Positions 16,887 to 25,779 of a stretch of 64,000 bases of DNA are shown piece after piece. The stretch lies in the NCBI GenBank assembly GCA_024233875.1, contig JACKPB010000009.1:1-64000 (forward strand), read 5' to 3'. The notes beneath the pieces were generated by a model that was not told where the DNA came from, did no database searches, and was given only the letters and a program-made list of their open reading frames with translations. The DNA is from Leptospiraceae bacterium (GTDB lineage Bacteria; Spirochaetota; Leptospiria; Leptospirales; Leptospiraceae). Each line of letters starts with the position of its first letter. Within the stretch, counting starts at the first letter, position 1. Made by a program: the position numbers and the translations under genes.

Positions 16887-18143
16887 TCATATATCTCTAA
16901 CCAATCGAATAAAATTATATATACGTATCACATCCCCCTGAGGACCGAAACCTCTCGGAAATTTAGAAGGATCTCCCTGTTTCGGATCACTTCTCTGTGC
17001 TCCGGCACCATGAACGTCCATTAAATGAACTGGAGCAAAAGGAATAGGAGGCCCCATATATCCTAAAGCTTCACCGAAAGAAATGTATACTGCCGATCCG
17101 GCACCCAACTGACCGACATGGGTAGTGGAAGTCCAGAAGAAGGGGTAATTCTTTAATCCCTTTTCCAAAGATAATTTTGTAATATTAAAAATTGGATCGA
17201 TTGCAGCCGAATCGGTACTCTGTGGAGATCTACTGTAGTCCACAATGCTATGCAGTTCTTTGGCATTTGGCAATCTCCAATCCGAATAACCTAAGTAGTT
17301 CTCCTTATTCTTCTTCTGTACCCATTCTAGAGCTGATTCCCAATTCATTCCGGTTCCACTGTCATTTTTATCCCACATCAAACCAGTAGACAAATCACTT
17401 ATTGTCCCATTTTTATTATCCTGAAAATGATTTAGCCCGTAATCCTCACTTCCCCTAACATATCTTACAGTAAACTTTTTTCCTTTTCCGGAACGCGGAT
17501 CTATGATCGGATACCCCTTTATCCTACCATCTGCCACATTGAGTCCAAAAACTGTATCCTGTCCCCCCATTGTCTTACCATGATATACAGAAGAGGACAA
17601 TAGCTGAGTGTCTATAGGTCTTTCACCATTCGATCCATATTTAAATGCAAATATAGAATCCAGAAAAGGTTTAGAATTTGGTGGAACTTCTGACATATTT
17701 CGAGAACTTGCATCGATACCATTGAAGAGTACAAGAGAATAAAGTTCTTTTATCCTTGGAAGTCTCCAGTCTGTTTTCCCACCCAATGAAAAAGTTCTCA
17801 ATCTTTCGATCGCTTCTGCATAACTCAGGACTTCAAAAGATTTTTGCCAGATCAGTCCTGTATTCTTGTCCAGAACCATTCCTTCTCCAAGGATTTCATA
17901 CGATGGTGGATTTTTGAGAAAATGAGCGTCCTGACCGTAGTATGCTTCTCCCTTTTGAGGTTTGGATATTTTGGTAAAATTATCATAGAAATCAACCTGA
18001 CCGGTATCTACTATAGGATAATTTCCTTTCTTGTCTGTTCTTTGGTTTTCAACAGGAAATTTTTGGGATTTTGGTAGGTCTCTATTCGGACCGCAGAATA
18101 AGATAAAAAACAATCCAAATACAATAATATATTTATAGACCAA
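16887..18143 (-). CDS. DUF1566 (Lcl) domain lipoprotein
   Basis: 418-aa predicted lipoprotein with TTG start at 18143 and signal ending FILFC (Cys about 17). Two Lcl/DUF1566 units are present: GLIWQK with TDWRLPRIKELYSLV (about 92-140) and GLMWDKND with SDWRLPNAKELHSIVDY (about 255-305). The C-terminus ends FIRLVRDI. Lcl domains have a C-type-lectin/FGE-like fold and are usually exposed binding modules. The gene sits seven bases after the EI24 gene stop, suggesting cotranscription with it and metZ. Confidence 0.8.
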   Translation of the reverse strand: MVYKYIIVFGLFFILFCGPNRDLPKSQKFPVENQRTDKKGNYPIVDTGQVDFYDNFTKISKPQKGEAYYGQDAHFLKNPPSYEILGEGMVLDKNTGLIWQKSFEVLSYAEAIERLRTFSLGGKTDWRLPRIKELYSLVLFNGIDASSRNMSEVPPNSKPFLDSIFAFKYGSNGERPIDTQLLSSSVYHGKTMGGQDTVFGLNVADGRIKGYPIIDPRSGKGKKFTVRYVRGSEDYGLNHFQDNKNGTISDLSTGLMWDKNDSGTGMNWESALEWVQKKNKENYLGYSDWRLPNAKELHSIVDYSRSPQSTDSAAIDPIFNITKLSLEKGLKNYPFFWTSTTHVGQLGAGSAVYISFGEALGYMGPPIPFAPVHLMDVHGAGAQRSDPKQGDPSKFPRGFGPQGDVIRIYNFIRLVRDI

Positions 18144-18150
18144 TCTTTCA

Positions 18151-18906
18151 TTAACCTCTTTTGTGTTCGGGATTTACTTTATGATACAAGTGAAATGCGG
18201 CGATGGAGCCCAAGACAGGAGCGAGAAAATAACCGATGATCGGGATAAAATTGAATAGCATTTGACTGAACCCCAATCCTATGATCTCCATTTTTCGGGT
18301 CTTGAGAACTGAAGACTTAGCACCATAACTCGGAAAACGGGTTTCCAGAACAGGATCATAGCTACTTCTCCCCAAAATGTATGCCTGCGAACTTAAGAAT
18401 AGTATTGGTTGAAGGGGCCCGAGAAAAAAACCCAGGAAGAAAAAAAATATAGAATAAACAAGATAGATAATCGTAGCCCGAATCCCTTCGAGAAACAATT
18501 TGATTTCTTTGGTTAAAGAAAAAGCTTCTGGTTCCGCCGGAATCAATTTGTCTTCCAGTTTTTGAATCAATATACTGATAAATGGTTGAACTAAGATGGA
18601 AAGGAGAAATCGATAGAAGAGATAAGATACCAGAGCATACAGAATAAGTACTACAATGTATAGAAACACTCCGAAACTTTTAGCAAACTTCAACCAGAAC
18701 CCATCACTAAAATTGCTCTCTATATTGGATGAATAGAGAGTATCCAAATAAGGGAGTCCTTGAAATATAGCAAAATATCCAATCAACCCAATCAGTGAAC
18801 CACTCATGAGCGATGGAATTATAAGATATTTAAAATATTCAAATTTTTTAATATAATAAAATCCAATTTTTATTGATTTGAACCCATTCCAAAATTGTAT
18901 CATCAC
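18151..18906 (-). CDS. EI24-domain integral membrane protein (CysZ-like)
   Basis: 251-aa polytopic protein. The N-terminus FWNGFKSIKIGFYYIKKFEYFKYLIIPS matches the EI24/CysZ family; hydrophobic segments lie at about residues 30-50, 75-105, 135-170 and 205-230. The motif PIIGYFLAPVLGSIAAFHLYHK near the end is typical. CysZ members import sulphate; that role would suit the adjacent metZ (sulphur assimilation into homocysteine), but this is inference from context. Confidence 0.75.
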   Translation of the reverse strand: MMIQFWNGFKSIKIGFYYIKKFEYFKYLIIPSLMSGSLIGLIGYFAIFQGLPYLDTLYSSNIESNFSDGFWLKFAKSFGVFLYIVVLILYALVSYLFYRFLLSILVQPFISILIQKLEDKLIPAEPEAFSLTKEIKLFLEGIRATIIYLVYSIFFFFLGFFLGPLQPILFLSSQAYILGRSSYDPVLETRFPSYGAKSSVLKTRKMEIIGLGFSQMLFNFIPIIGYFLAPVLGSIAAFHLYHKVNPEHKRG

Positions 18907-18914
18907 ACAAGATC

Positions 18915-20096
18915 TTATTTTTTTGATTTGTTCAATGAAGAATCGATATCCTTAATGATATCATCAATATGCTCCAATCCTACTGAGATTCGAATCAACC
19001 CGGGTTCAATCCCAACAAGTTTTCGCTCTTCATCACTCAATTTCGAATGTGTGGTTGATGCGGGATGAGTTGCTATGGATCTTGTATCACCGAGGTTGGC
19101 TGAATGAGATAGCATTTCCAGTCCGTTCAAAAAATCTCTTCCCCTTTCGATTCCCCCTTTTACCTGAAACGAAACGATTCCTCCACCCAACTTCATTTGC
19201 TTTCTGGCGATTTCATATTGAGGATGGGATGGTAAAAATGGATACTTTACAGACTCTACTTCCGAATGGTTTTCCAGATAGGTTGCCAATTTGTAAGCAT
19301 TCTCGGAGTGCTTTTCCATACGGATCGCCAGAGTTTCCAAACTCTTGGAAAGAACCCAGGCATTGAAAGGTGAGAGTGCGGGTCCTGTATGACGCGCAAA
19401 GAAACGAATGTCTTTGATCAGCTCTTTCTTCCCAACGACCACACCTCCGATGGTTCTACCCTGCCCATCCAAATACTTTGTAGCCGAATGAATACTCAAA
19501 TGAGCTCCATACTTTCCCGGATTTTGGATGTAAGGTGTTGAAAAACAATTGTCTACTGCCAGAATCAGTTTGTGCTTTTCGGACAACTTGCCCAACCACT
19601 CCAGATCAATAATGTCCAGAGCGGGATTGGATGGTGTCTCTACAAATATCATTTTTGTAGTACGCTTTATTGCAGACGCCCATTTTTCCGGTTTTTGAAT
19701 GTCCACATAAGTAAAGTCAATGTTCCATTTTGGAAAGATCTGAGTCAGAATTTGATGTGTTGATCCGAATACAGAACGTGATACAAGAATATGATCCCCC
19801 GACTTCAAAAGTCCGGCCAGGGTAGAGAAAACAGCAGACATTCCGGAAGCCGTAGAAATACCATCTTCCATATCTTCCATGCGACAGATCTTTTCGACAA
19901 ACTCAGAACTATTTGGATTCGAAAACCGGGTGTAGATATTCCCGGGTTCTTCATCAGCAAAAAGAGCCCTCGCCTGTTCTGCTGATTCAAAAACAAAACT
20001 GGAAGTTGCAAAAATAGGAGTAGAATGCTCTCTCTCTTTCCCTCTTTCTGTTTGAATTCGTATCGCTAGGGTTTCAAAATTTTCATGTTCATTCAT
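18915..20096 (-). CDS. metZ: O-succinylhomoserine sulfhydrylase / trans-sulfuration enzyme
   Basis: PLP enzyme of the Cys/Met metabolism family, about 393 aa from ATG 20096 (MNEHENFETLAIR). I prefer this start because it lies one base after the rhodanese stop, while the longer frame overlaps that gene. Visible motifs: TSSFVFESAEQA, YTRFSNPN, TASGMSAV, FVETPSNP, AVDNCFSTP and the PLP lysine in SATKYLDGQGR, the wording typical of MetZ rather than MetB. It would make homocysteine from O-succinylhomoserine and sulphide. MetY or cystathionine gamma-synthase activity cannot be excluded. Confidence 0.85.
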   Translation of the reverse strand: MNEHENFETLAIRIQTERGKEREHSTPIFATSSFVFESAEQARALFADEEPGNIYTRFSNPNSSEFVEKICRMEDMEDGISTASGMSAVFSTLAGLLKSGDHILVSRSVFGSTHQILTQIFPKWNIDFTYVDIQKPEKWASAIKRTTKMIFVETPSNPALDIIDLEWLGKLSEKHKLILAVDNCFSTPYIQNPGKYGAHLSIHSATKYLDGQGRTIGGVVVGKKELIKDIRFFARHTGPALSPFNAWVLSKSLETLAIRMEKHSENAYKLATYLENHSEVESVKYPFLPSHPQYEIARKQMKLGGGIVSFQVKGGIERGRDFLNGLEMLSHSANLGDTRSIATHPASTTHSKLSDEERKLVGIEPGLIRISVGLEHIDDIIKDIDSSLNKSKK

Positions 20097-20097
20097 C

Positions 20098-20451
20098 TCA
20101 ATACCTGGGAAGGGATGGATCGATTTTCTCAGCCCATTCCAAAATCCCACCTACGACATTGTATAGATTTTCCCATCCAAATTCTTTTTGTAGAGCCAGA
20201 ACTATGTCTTCACTTCGCTTGCCACTTCTGCAAAGAACAGCTATGGTTTCCTTCTTGGAATCAATTTCCTGATACCTTTTTAAGACTTCGCCCTTGGGTA
20301 TCAATTTTCCTCCAATATTCACCATATCGAATTCATTCTTTTCGCGTACATCGATCAATTCTATCGATTGATTTGAATCCAGTTTAGTTTTCAGTTCCTG
20401 AACTGTGAGTTCTTTTACAATTTTTGGATTAAATGTCATTTTATTTCCCAT
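20098..20451 (-). CDS. Rhodanese-domain sulfurtransferase
   Basis: 117-aa single rhodanese domain: IELIDVREKNEFD (CH2A-like motif), then the active-site loop LCRSGKRS with catalytic Cys, then NLYNVVGGILEWA. It is directly upstream of metZ with a one-base gap, so it is likely cotranscribed; it may deliver sulphur in the methionine pathway. Its leader (GAAATAAAATG) contains no riboswitch that I can recognise. Confidence 0.9.
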   Translation of the reverse strand: MGNKMTFNPKIVKELTVQELKTKLDSNQSIELIDVREKNEFDMVNIGGKLIPKGEVLKRYQEIDSKKETIAVLCRSGKRSEDIVLALQKEFGWENLYNVVGGILEWAEKIDPSLPRY

Positions 20452-20516
20452 GCAAAATCATTCTTATTCTGATTTAGTCATTTATAAAAATACTTTATGA
20501 ATAAACTCGAATCTAA

Positions 20517-20666
20517 ATGAATCCAAGACCTTTTTCTGAGATTTTTAACAATTCCAAACTCTGGGAAGACTCTGTCAACCGTTTGATCGTTGGAAAAGTA
20601 TTGAAATCGAGAGGAAATCCCCAAAAATTCTACGCATTTCCTTATGAATTTCCTGAATCTAGATAA
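20517..20666 (+). CDS. Possible small protein of 49 aa
   Basis: A frame from ATG 20517 to TAA 20664-20666 encodes MNPRPFSEIFNNSKLWEDSV and continues with an amphipathic, charged sequence ending AFPYEFPESR. Residue composition is protein-like and no known family is evident. No convincing Shine-Dalgarno is seen. It sits between divergent genes and could be chance; conservation in relatives would decide. Confidence 0.35.
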   Translation: MNPRPFSEIFNNSKLWEDSVNRLIVGKVLKSRGNPQKFYAFPYEFPESR

Positions 20667-20719
20667 ATTCCAGAAAAATTAGTTGATTCTATCTCTCTCA
20701 ATAGTAAATTGTCGTCAGT

Positions 20720-22447
20720 TTGAAGGTGGGTATGACTGATACTTCCATAAAAGAGATAATCAATCATGATTTGTTAGAAAATTCTAACACTCATGAATAC
20801 AAACAGGGTGATGTGATTATTTCCGAAGGCGATGCCTCCAATGAAACTATGTACTTTATCGTACACGGAACTCTTTCAGTGTACAAAGAAAGAAATAAAG
20901 TCTTGGAAGAAATCAATCAACTCAGTGCCGGTGAGTTTTTCGGTGAGATTGCTTTGGTATCCGACCAACAGAGAACTGCTTCCATCTTAGTCAAATCCGA
21001 TTCAGCCAAACTCATCCTCTTTAGCAAAAGTAAGTTCGTTAAGCAAACACGTTCCAATCCTGCTCTTATGTTTACGATTCTAAGAGCGGCAGTTGCCAGA
21101 GTCTTCAAAGCAGAGACTTCTTTTGAGCAACTCCTCAAAGCCTTCTATAATTTCCGCCCGGAGATCATAAGCAAACTCAACCAAAATAAAGTTCGGGCGA
21201 CAAATATCAAAGTTCTGGATTTTCTTCAAAACATCCACAGCGATGTGTACACAAAAGGTACCATCTTCCAAAGAGAAGCAGCCCAGGCAACCGGGCAAAT
21301 GTACTTTCTTGTGAGAGGGGAAGTCCGTGCCATCAAGTCCATCAACCAGAAAAACTATTACCTTACCGAATACGATGCAGGAGACTATTTTGGGGAGATT
21401 TCTTTTTTCAGCGGAAAGCCCCAATTCGCTTCTTATGTAGTCCATTCGGAACAAGCTGAAATCGTCGCCATAGACCGAAAGACCTTCATGGAAATAGTTG
21501 AGATTTTTCCGGAGTTCATTTTCCAGGAATTGAAATCTTTTATCTGGAAACTCATCAATACCGAAAAAGCCAATAGTTTTCTAAAGAGCGAAATCGAAGC
21601 CTCCCGAAAAGACACAGACATTCGTGATTACAAGAAAGGTGAGATCATCATAGCAGAAAATGATCCTTCCAATGAAACCATGTACTTCATTCTCAATGGT
21701 GAATTTTTTGTCTTAAAAGACCGGGGAGAGACAAGGGATGTGGTCAATATCATCTCCAAAGGTGACTTCTTCGGAGAACTCTCTTTGATTTCCAACCAAC
21801 CCCGATCCGCGACCGTAATGGTCAAATCGGACACAGCTTCCTTAATCTTATTCAGTAAGAAGAAATTTATAGAGCAAACCCGTCAGAATCCATCCCTGAT
21901 GATGTCCATTCTCAAAGCCACAATTGCCAGACTCCTGAGAGCGGAAAAGTCCCTCGACAAAGTCATTAAGAAATTACCTAATCTCGATCCAAATCTTCAG
22001 ATCAATCTCAATTCCAGCCGATCTGAAAACATAAATATCTTCAAATACGTTCACAGTGTTTATAGTTCAATACTTACCAAAGGCGAAAAAGTCTATTCTG
22101 AGGGAGATGCATCCAATGGATCGATGTTTTTCCTTCTCAAAGGAAGCCTATCAGTCTACAAAAGGTTAAATTCCAAACGATTGTACAAGGTCACCACTCT
22201 CGAAGCCGGAGACTTTTTTGGCGAGATGTCTGTAGTTTCCAGTCTTCCCAGATTTCACACGATCATAGCTGCCAGTGATAAGGCCAAAATAGCCTCCATA
22301 GACAAGAGCATTCTCCAAAAAATCATCAACCTAAACCCGGGTTTCCTCCTCAGCCTTCTCCGAACTGTTATTTGGAAATTGATCATCATGGAAAAGGCAG
22401 TGACCAAGTACAATATTGAATATGATATGTACGAAAGTAACCTTTAG
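20720..22447 (+). CDS. Protein with four cyclic-nucleotide-binding (CNB) folds
   Basis: 575 aa (ATG at 20732, MTDTSIKE, is an alternative start). CNB folds begin at about residues 27, 178, 307 and 455. The first and third have the full phosphate-binding cassette pattern (FFGEIALVSDQQRTA; FFGELSLISNQPRSA). The second (YFGEISFFSGKPQFA) lacks the cassette Arg and the fourth (FFGEMSVVSSLPRFH) is altered. The two halves are clearly duplicated. There is no DNA-binding or enzyme domain, so it is a pure sensor or scaffold; cAMP or cGMP binding by folds 1 and 3 is inferred. Confidence 0.82.
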   Translation: MKVGMTDTSIKEIINHDLLENSNTHEYKQGDVIISEGDASNETMYFIVHGTLSVYKERNKVLEEINQLSAGEFFGEIALVSDQQRTASILVKSDSAKLILFSKSKFVKQTRSNPALMFTILRAAVARVFKAETSFEQLLKAFYNFRPEIISKLNQNKVRATNIKVLDFLQNIHSDVYTKGTIFQREAAQATGQMYFLVRGEVRAIKSINQKNYYLTEYDAGDYFGEISFFSGKPQFASYVVHSEQAEIVAIDRKTFMEIVEIFPEFIFQELKSFIWKLINTEKANSFLKSEIEASRKDTDIRDYKKGEIIIAENDPSNETMYFILNGEFFVLKDRGETRDVVNIISKGDFFGELSLISNQPRSATVMVKSDTASLILFSKKKFIEQTRQNPSLMMSILKATIARLLRAEKSLDKVIKKLPNLDPNLQINLNSSRSENINIFKYVHSVYSSILTKGEKVYSEGDASNGSMFFLLKGSLSVYKRLNSKRLYKVTTLEAGDFFGEMSVVSSLPRFHTIIAASDKAKIASIDKSILQKIINLNPGFLLSLLRTVIWKLIIMEKAVTKYNIEYDMYESNL

Positions 22448-22495
22448 CAATTTTAATTGACCTACTTTCCCTTTAAAAAAATAGTGATCTATATT

Positions 22496-22579
<84 letters not shown>

Positions 22580-22588
22580 GTTTTAAAA

Positions 22589-23899
22589 ATGAATGAAACC
22601 CACCTAGTTCTAGCCAGAAAGTATCGACCTCAAAAATTCAAAGAAGTTATCTACCAAGAAATTCCCATCAATGCATTGCAGAATGCTCTCAAGCACAATC
22701 GTGTGGGTCATGCTTATATTTTTTTCGGTCCGAGAGGAGTCGGGAAAACTACAATCGCACGTATTCTAGCCAAACGACTCAACTGTGAAGCACCGGAGGA
22801 CAATGAGCCTTGCAACCAATGTACTTCCTGCGTAGAAATCACCAGAGGGGTTTCCAATGACGTCATTGAAATAGATGCGGCGAGCAATCGGGGGATAGAT
22901 GACATTCGGGGCCTAAGGGAAAATGTCAAATTCAATGCTATGGGTGGAAGATATCGTGTGTACATCATCGATGAGGTTCACATGCTTTCGATTCCGGCAT
23001 TCAATGCACTCTTAAAAACTCTCGAAGAACCACCACCCCATGTAGTTTTCGTCCTGGCCACCACTGACTTTCACAAGGTTCCCGAGACGATTCTCTCCAG
23101 ATGTCAGGATTTCATTTTCAAGAAAGTCCCCGTTCTCAATCTTCAATCGTACATCGAAACTCTCTGTAAGACAGAAAACCTCAAGTTTGATTCGGAAGGT
23201 CTCTTTTGGATAGCCAAGAAGGGCGATGGAAGTGTTCGTGATACGCTTTCTTTTATGGAACAGGCGGTCACCTTTACTGATGGAAATCTCACCGGTGCAG
23301 CAGTTGGCAAAATGATAGGATATCATGGTATCGATCCGCATGAAACTTTACTCAAATCTATTTTAGAAGAATCAAATGCGAATAAACTTTTAGAGATTTT
23401 AGAAAGATACTTTGCTGAAGGGATTGATCTTTCCAGATACCTCTGGGATTTTTTAGATTTCGTTCACTCTTCCATTATGATCAAAGAAAACTCAGCTGAT
23501 AAGGAAAACCTAAATTTTCCTAAGGAAGATATTTTAAAAATCCAACAGCTGGTTTCAACATATCGCACAGAATCCCTACTTCTTATTTCAGAACGAATTT
23601 ATTATATTTATGAAAAACTTTCCATGCTCCGTTTGAGAAATTCCTATGAGATCAAAATTTTCCTCGAGATCCAATTGAGAAAACTCATTCATGAAATCAA
23701 CAAACCTTCTCTCGCCGGTGTTCTTGAAAAGATCAATCATCTGAATGAAATGGTCAAAAAAGATATAAATCACTTGCCTAGCCATTCACCTGAAAATTCT
23801 ATGGAAGATAAAAAATCAAATCACCCCGGTGATGTGGAAGGGACTCTTAAGGACAAATTCTCCGGCGTAGAAGTTGAAAATTACCCCGAAATCGAATAA
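22589..23899 (+). CDS. dnaX: DNA polymerase III subunit gamma/tau
   Basis: 436-aa clamp-loader ATPase. It starts with LARKYRPQKFKEVIYQE, Walker A is GPRGVGKTT (about 47), the zinc module has Cys residues in LNCEAPEDNEPCNQCTSC (about 64-80), Walker B is IDEVHML, and sensor 1 is TTDFHKVPETILSRCQ. The C-terminal part is shorter than Escherichia coli tau and low in complexity, so it may be gamma-like. It heads a dnaX-ybaB-recR operon, a common bacterial order. Confidence 0.97.
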   Translation: MNETHLVLARKYRPQKFKEVIYQEIPINALQNALKHNRVGHAYIFFGPRGVGKTTIARILAKRLNCEAPEDNEPCNQCTSCVEITRGVSNDVIEIDAASNRGIDDIRGLRENVKFNAMGGRYRVYIIDEVHMLSIPAFNALLKTLEEPPPHVVFVLATTDFHKVPETILSRCQDFIFKKVPVLNLQSYIETLCKTENLKFDSEGLFWIAKKGDGSVRDTLSFMEQAVTFTDGNLTGAAVGKMIGYHGIDPHETLLKSILEESNANKLLEILERYFAEGIDLSRYLWDFLDFVHSSIMIKENSADKENLNFPKEDILKIQQLVSTYRTESLLLISERIYYIYEKLSMLRLRNSYEIKIFLEIQLRKLIHEINKPSLAGVLEKINHLNEMVKKDINHLPSHSPENSMEDKKSNHPGDVEGTLKDKFSGVEVENYPEIE

Positions 23900-23911
23900 A
23901 GGATCATCTAA

Positions 23912-24262
23912 ATGTTAGGTAAAAAACTAGGACAACTTTCTGATACACTTTCCAAAATGAAAGATATGAAAAAGCAGATGGCAGCTGCTCAGAAGAGAAT
24001 TGCCCTGATTCGTGTCACTGCAACAGCGGGGGCAGGAATGGTGGACGTTACTGTCAGCGGTGATGGTATCGTTACAAATATCAAAATCAAAAAAGAATTA
24101 TTCGAAGGTGATGATGTGAAAATGCTTGAAGATCTCATCCTCTCCGCTACCAACGAAGCACTCAAAAAGTCCAAAGAAGCTATGGCACACGAACTCAAAT
24201 CCGTTACAGGTGGTATGGATACCAGCGAACTTGGAAAAATGTTCGGTTTGGACGGTGACTGA
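23912..24262 (+). CDS. YbaB/EbfC nucleoid-associated protein
   Basis: 116-aa YbaB-family DNA-binding protein. N-terminal helix with KMKDMKKQMAAAQKRIA, then the beta part TATAGAGMVDVTVSGDGIVTNIKI, and a C-terminal helix LEDLILSATNEALKKSKEAMA, the family signature. Normal length. A GGATCA site lies upstream; the end overlaps the recR start. Confidence 0.95.
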   Translation: MLGKKLGQLSDTLSKMKDMKKQMAAAQKRIALIRVTATAGAGMVDVTVSGDGIVTNIKIKKELFEGDDVKMLEDLILSATNEALKKSKEAMAHELKSVTGGMDTSELGKMFGLDGD

Positions 24263-24848
24263 GCAAATCCTTAAAAAGCTAGTTTCCTCACTTAGCTCTC
24301 TACCGGGCATTGGTAGAAAAAGTGCACTCAGGATTGGCTTTCACATGATTCGTATGGATGAGGATAAATTTCATTCCTTCATCCATACCCTTGTTTCCAT
24401 AAAAGAGAGTATTAAGTTTTGCAAGGTCTGTGCAGGTCTGACCGAACTAGAAATTTGCGAAATCTGCTCTTCCCCAATCCGAAACTCCAAGCTAATCTGT
24501 GTGGTGGAGCAACCGGAAGACATCCTCTTCATTGAAAACACAGGGGAGATGTCCGGAAAGTACCATGTCCTCAATGGATCTATCTCCCCTCTCGATGGGA
24601 TAGGTCCTGACAAACTCCGAATCAAAGAACTTCTCAATCGATTGAAAGAGGAAGAGATTGAAGAGCTCCTGCTTGCTACAAATCCAACCTTAGAAGGCGA
24701 TGCTACAGCAGGTTACATATCATCTTCACTGAAAGACTCAGGAATCAAAATCTCCAGAATAGCTCATGGAATCTCGGTTGGAAGTACATTGGAATTTGCT
24801 GACCAATACACCCTGGGAAAAGCAATCCGTTCCAGATTGCCTTTTTAA
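24255..24848 (+). CDS. recR: Recombination mediator RecR
   Basis: 198 aa from GTG 24255, the usual RecR length. This start overlaps the ybaB stop and gives VTEQILKKLVSSLSSLPGIG, the normal RecR beginning; an upstream ATG at 24126 would only read through ybaB. It has the HhH motif LPGIGRKSALRIGFHMI, a four-Cys zinc finger (FCKVC, ICEICSSP) and a Toprim domain (VVEQPEDILFIE through ELLLATNPTLEGDATAGYI). It acts with RecF/RecO in loading RecA. Confidence 0.95.
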   Translation: MTEQILKKLVSSLSSLPGIGRKSALRIGFHMIRMDEDKFHSFIHTLVSIKESIKFCKVCAGLTELEICEICSSPIRNSKLICVVEQPEDILFIENTGEMSGKYHVLNGSISPLDGIGPDKLRIKELLNRLKEEEIEELLLATNPTLEGDATAGYISSSLKDSGIKISRIAHGISVGSTLEFADQYTLGKAIRSRLPF

Positions 24849-24885
24849 TTAAGAAGTTACAGATAGGTTCACTCTAAGGTTTGAA

Positions 24886-25776
24886 CTAAATCCCACCCAT
24901 TTCAATAGTTTTTTGTAGGACTTCAATTTCTACATCAAAATTCATAGTGACCTTATCGATCAACTTCTGATGGTGTTCTCCGACTGCCTTAGTGATTGCT
25001 TCGATAGTCGGATTGATTTTTTGATTGGCTTCGAGGATCTTATCTTTATCGGTTGATTTTTGGATCTGGGAGTACTTTCCCATTATCCCTACCAGAGTGT
25101 CCACTGTGTAGGTCAAAAAATGTCTGGATTGAAATGCATCTTCCGGGCTTTTTTTCAATTCCACCCAAAGCGCATCCAGACTTACCATAAGAGTTTTCAG
25201 GTTTTCTTTAGTAGTCGAATCGTAGATTCCCTTGGATAGCTCCCGCAATTCAGTTATTTTTCTGTCAGTGTTCTGAATCAAATTGCTGAACATTTCTTTC
25301 TTTTCTTCAGAGGAAGAAGAATCGAAAAGCTCATCGATCTTGTTTTTCTCTTTTCTCTTCTGATAGTAAGATCGAAAGGGGGAGAATATTCTGTGAAAAT
25401 CTTTCCCATAAGATGTGGAGATTGATGACCAACCCAAGGTGCCGAGATGGTACAACCCCACTCCGATATAGAGTGAAAGCTTAGCCAATTGACTCAGGGT
25501 TCTCTGGGTACTTTCATCGATTCCATATCCAACAAAAAAGAACAAAGCCGCCAGTAAGACATGAAGATAAGTGGACTCCAGAGCCTGATGAGCTACATAA
25601 GGAGACTTCTTCCTGTACTTAAAAAAGGTAAAGAGTGGAAGTACAGCTGTTCCGATAGCCGCAATCGGCAAGGAGATGAACTTTAAAAGTGAAAGTGGAT
25701 AGGTGAGAAGGGAAGTGAAGTGCACAGTCCGTGCAGCAGACGCTTCCTCTTCTTTGATATTTTCTTCGTAAGCCAT
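24886..25776 (-). CDS. XpaC-like protein paired with TelA
   Basis: 296-aa protein. N-terminal membrane segments lie at about residues 24-50 and 65-105 (HQALESTYLHVLLAALFFFVGYG, a DUF4870-like stretch). The cytoplasmic helical tail from about 150 has ELFDSSSSEEKKEMFSNLI and later VGIMGKYSQIQKS, resembling XpaC. XpaC genes commonly precede or follow telA; here telA is three bases upstream on the same strand. The membrane part and helical tail suggest a membrane partner for TelA. Function in this pair is unknown. Confidence 0.65.
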   Translation of the reverse strand: MAYEENIKEEEASAARTVHFTSLLTYPLSLLKFISLPIAAIGTAVLPLFTFFKYRKKSPYVAHQALESTYLHVLLAALFFFVGYGIDESTQRTLSQLAKLSLYIGVGLYHLGTLGWSSISTSYGKDFHRIFSPFRSYYQKRKEKNKIDELFDSSSSEEKKEMFSNLIQNTDRKITELRELSKGIYDSTTKENLKTLMVSLDALWVELKKSPEDAFQSRHFLTYTVDTLVGIMGKYSQIQKSTDKDKILEANQKINPTIEAITKAVGEHHQKLIDKVTMNFDVEIEVLQKTIEMGGI

Positions 25777-25779
25777 AGG

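Noticed and set aside
20452..20516. SAM riboswitch before the rhodanese-metZ pair
   Set aside because: The leader is short and AT-rich with no conserved helices.
24126..24254. Longer RecR N-terminus
   Set aside because: It reads through ybaB in another frame; the GTG at 24255 gives normal RecR length.
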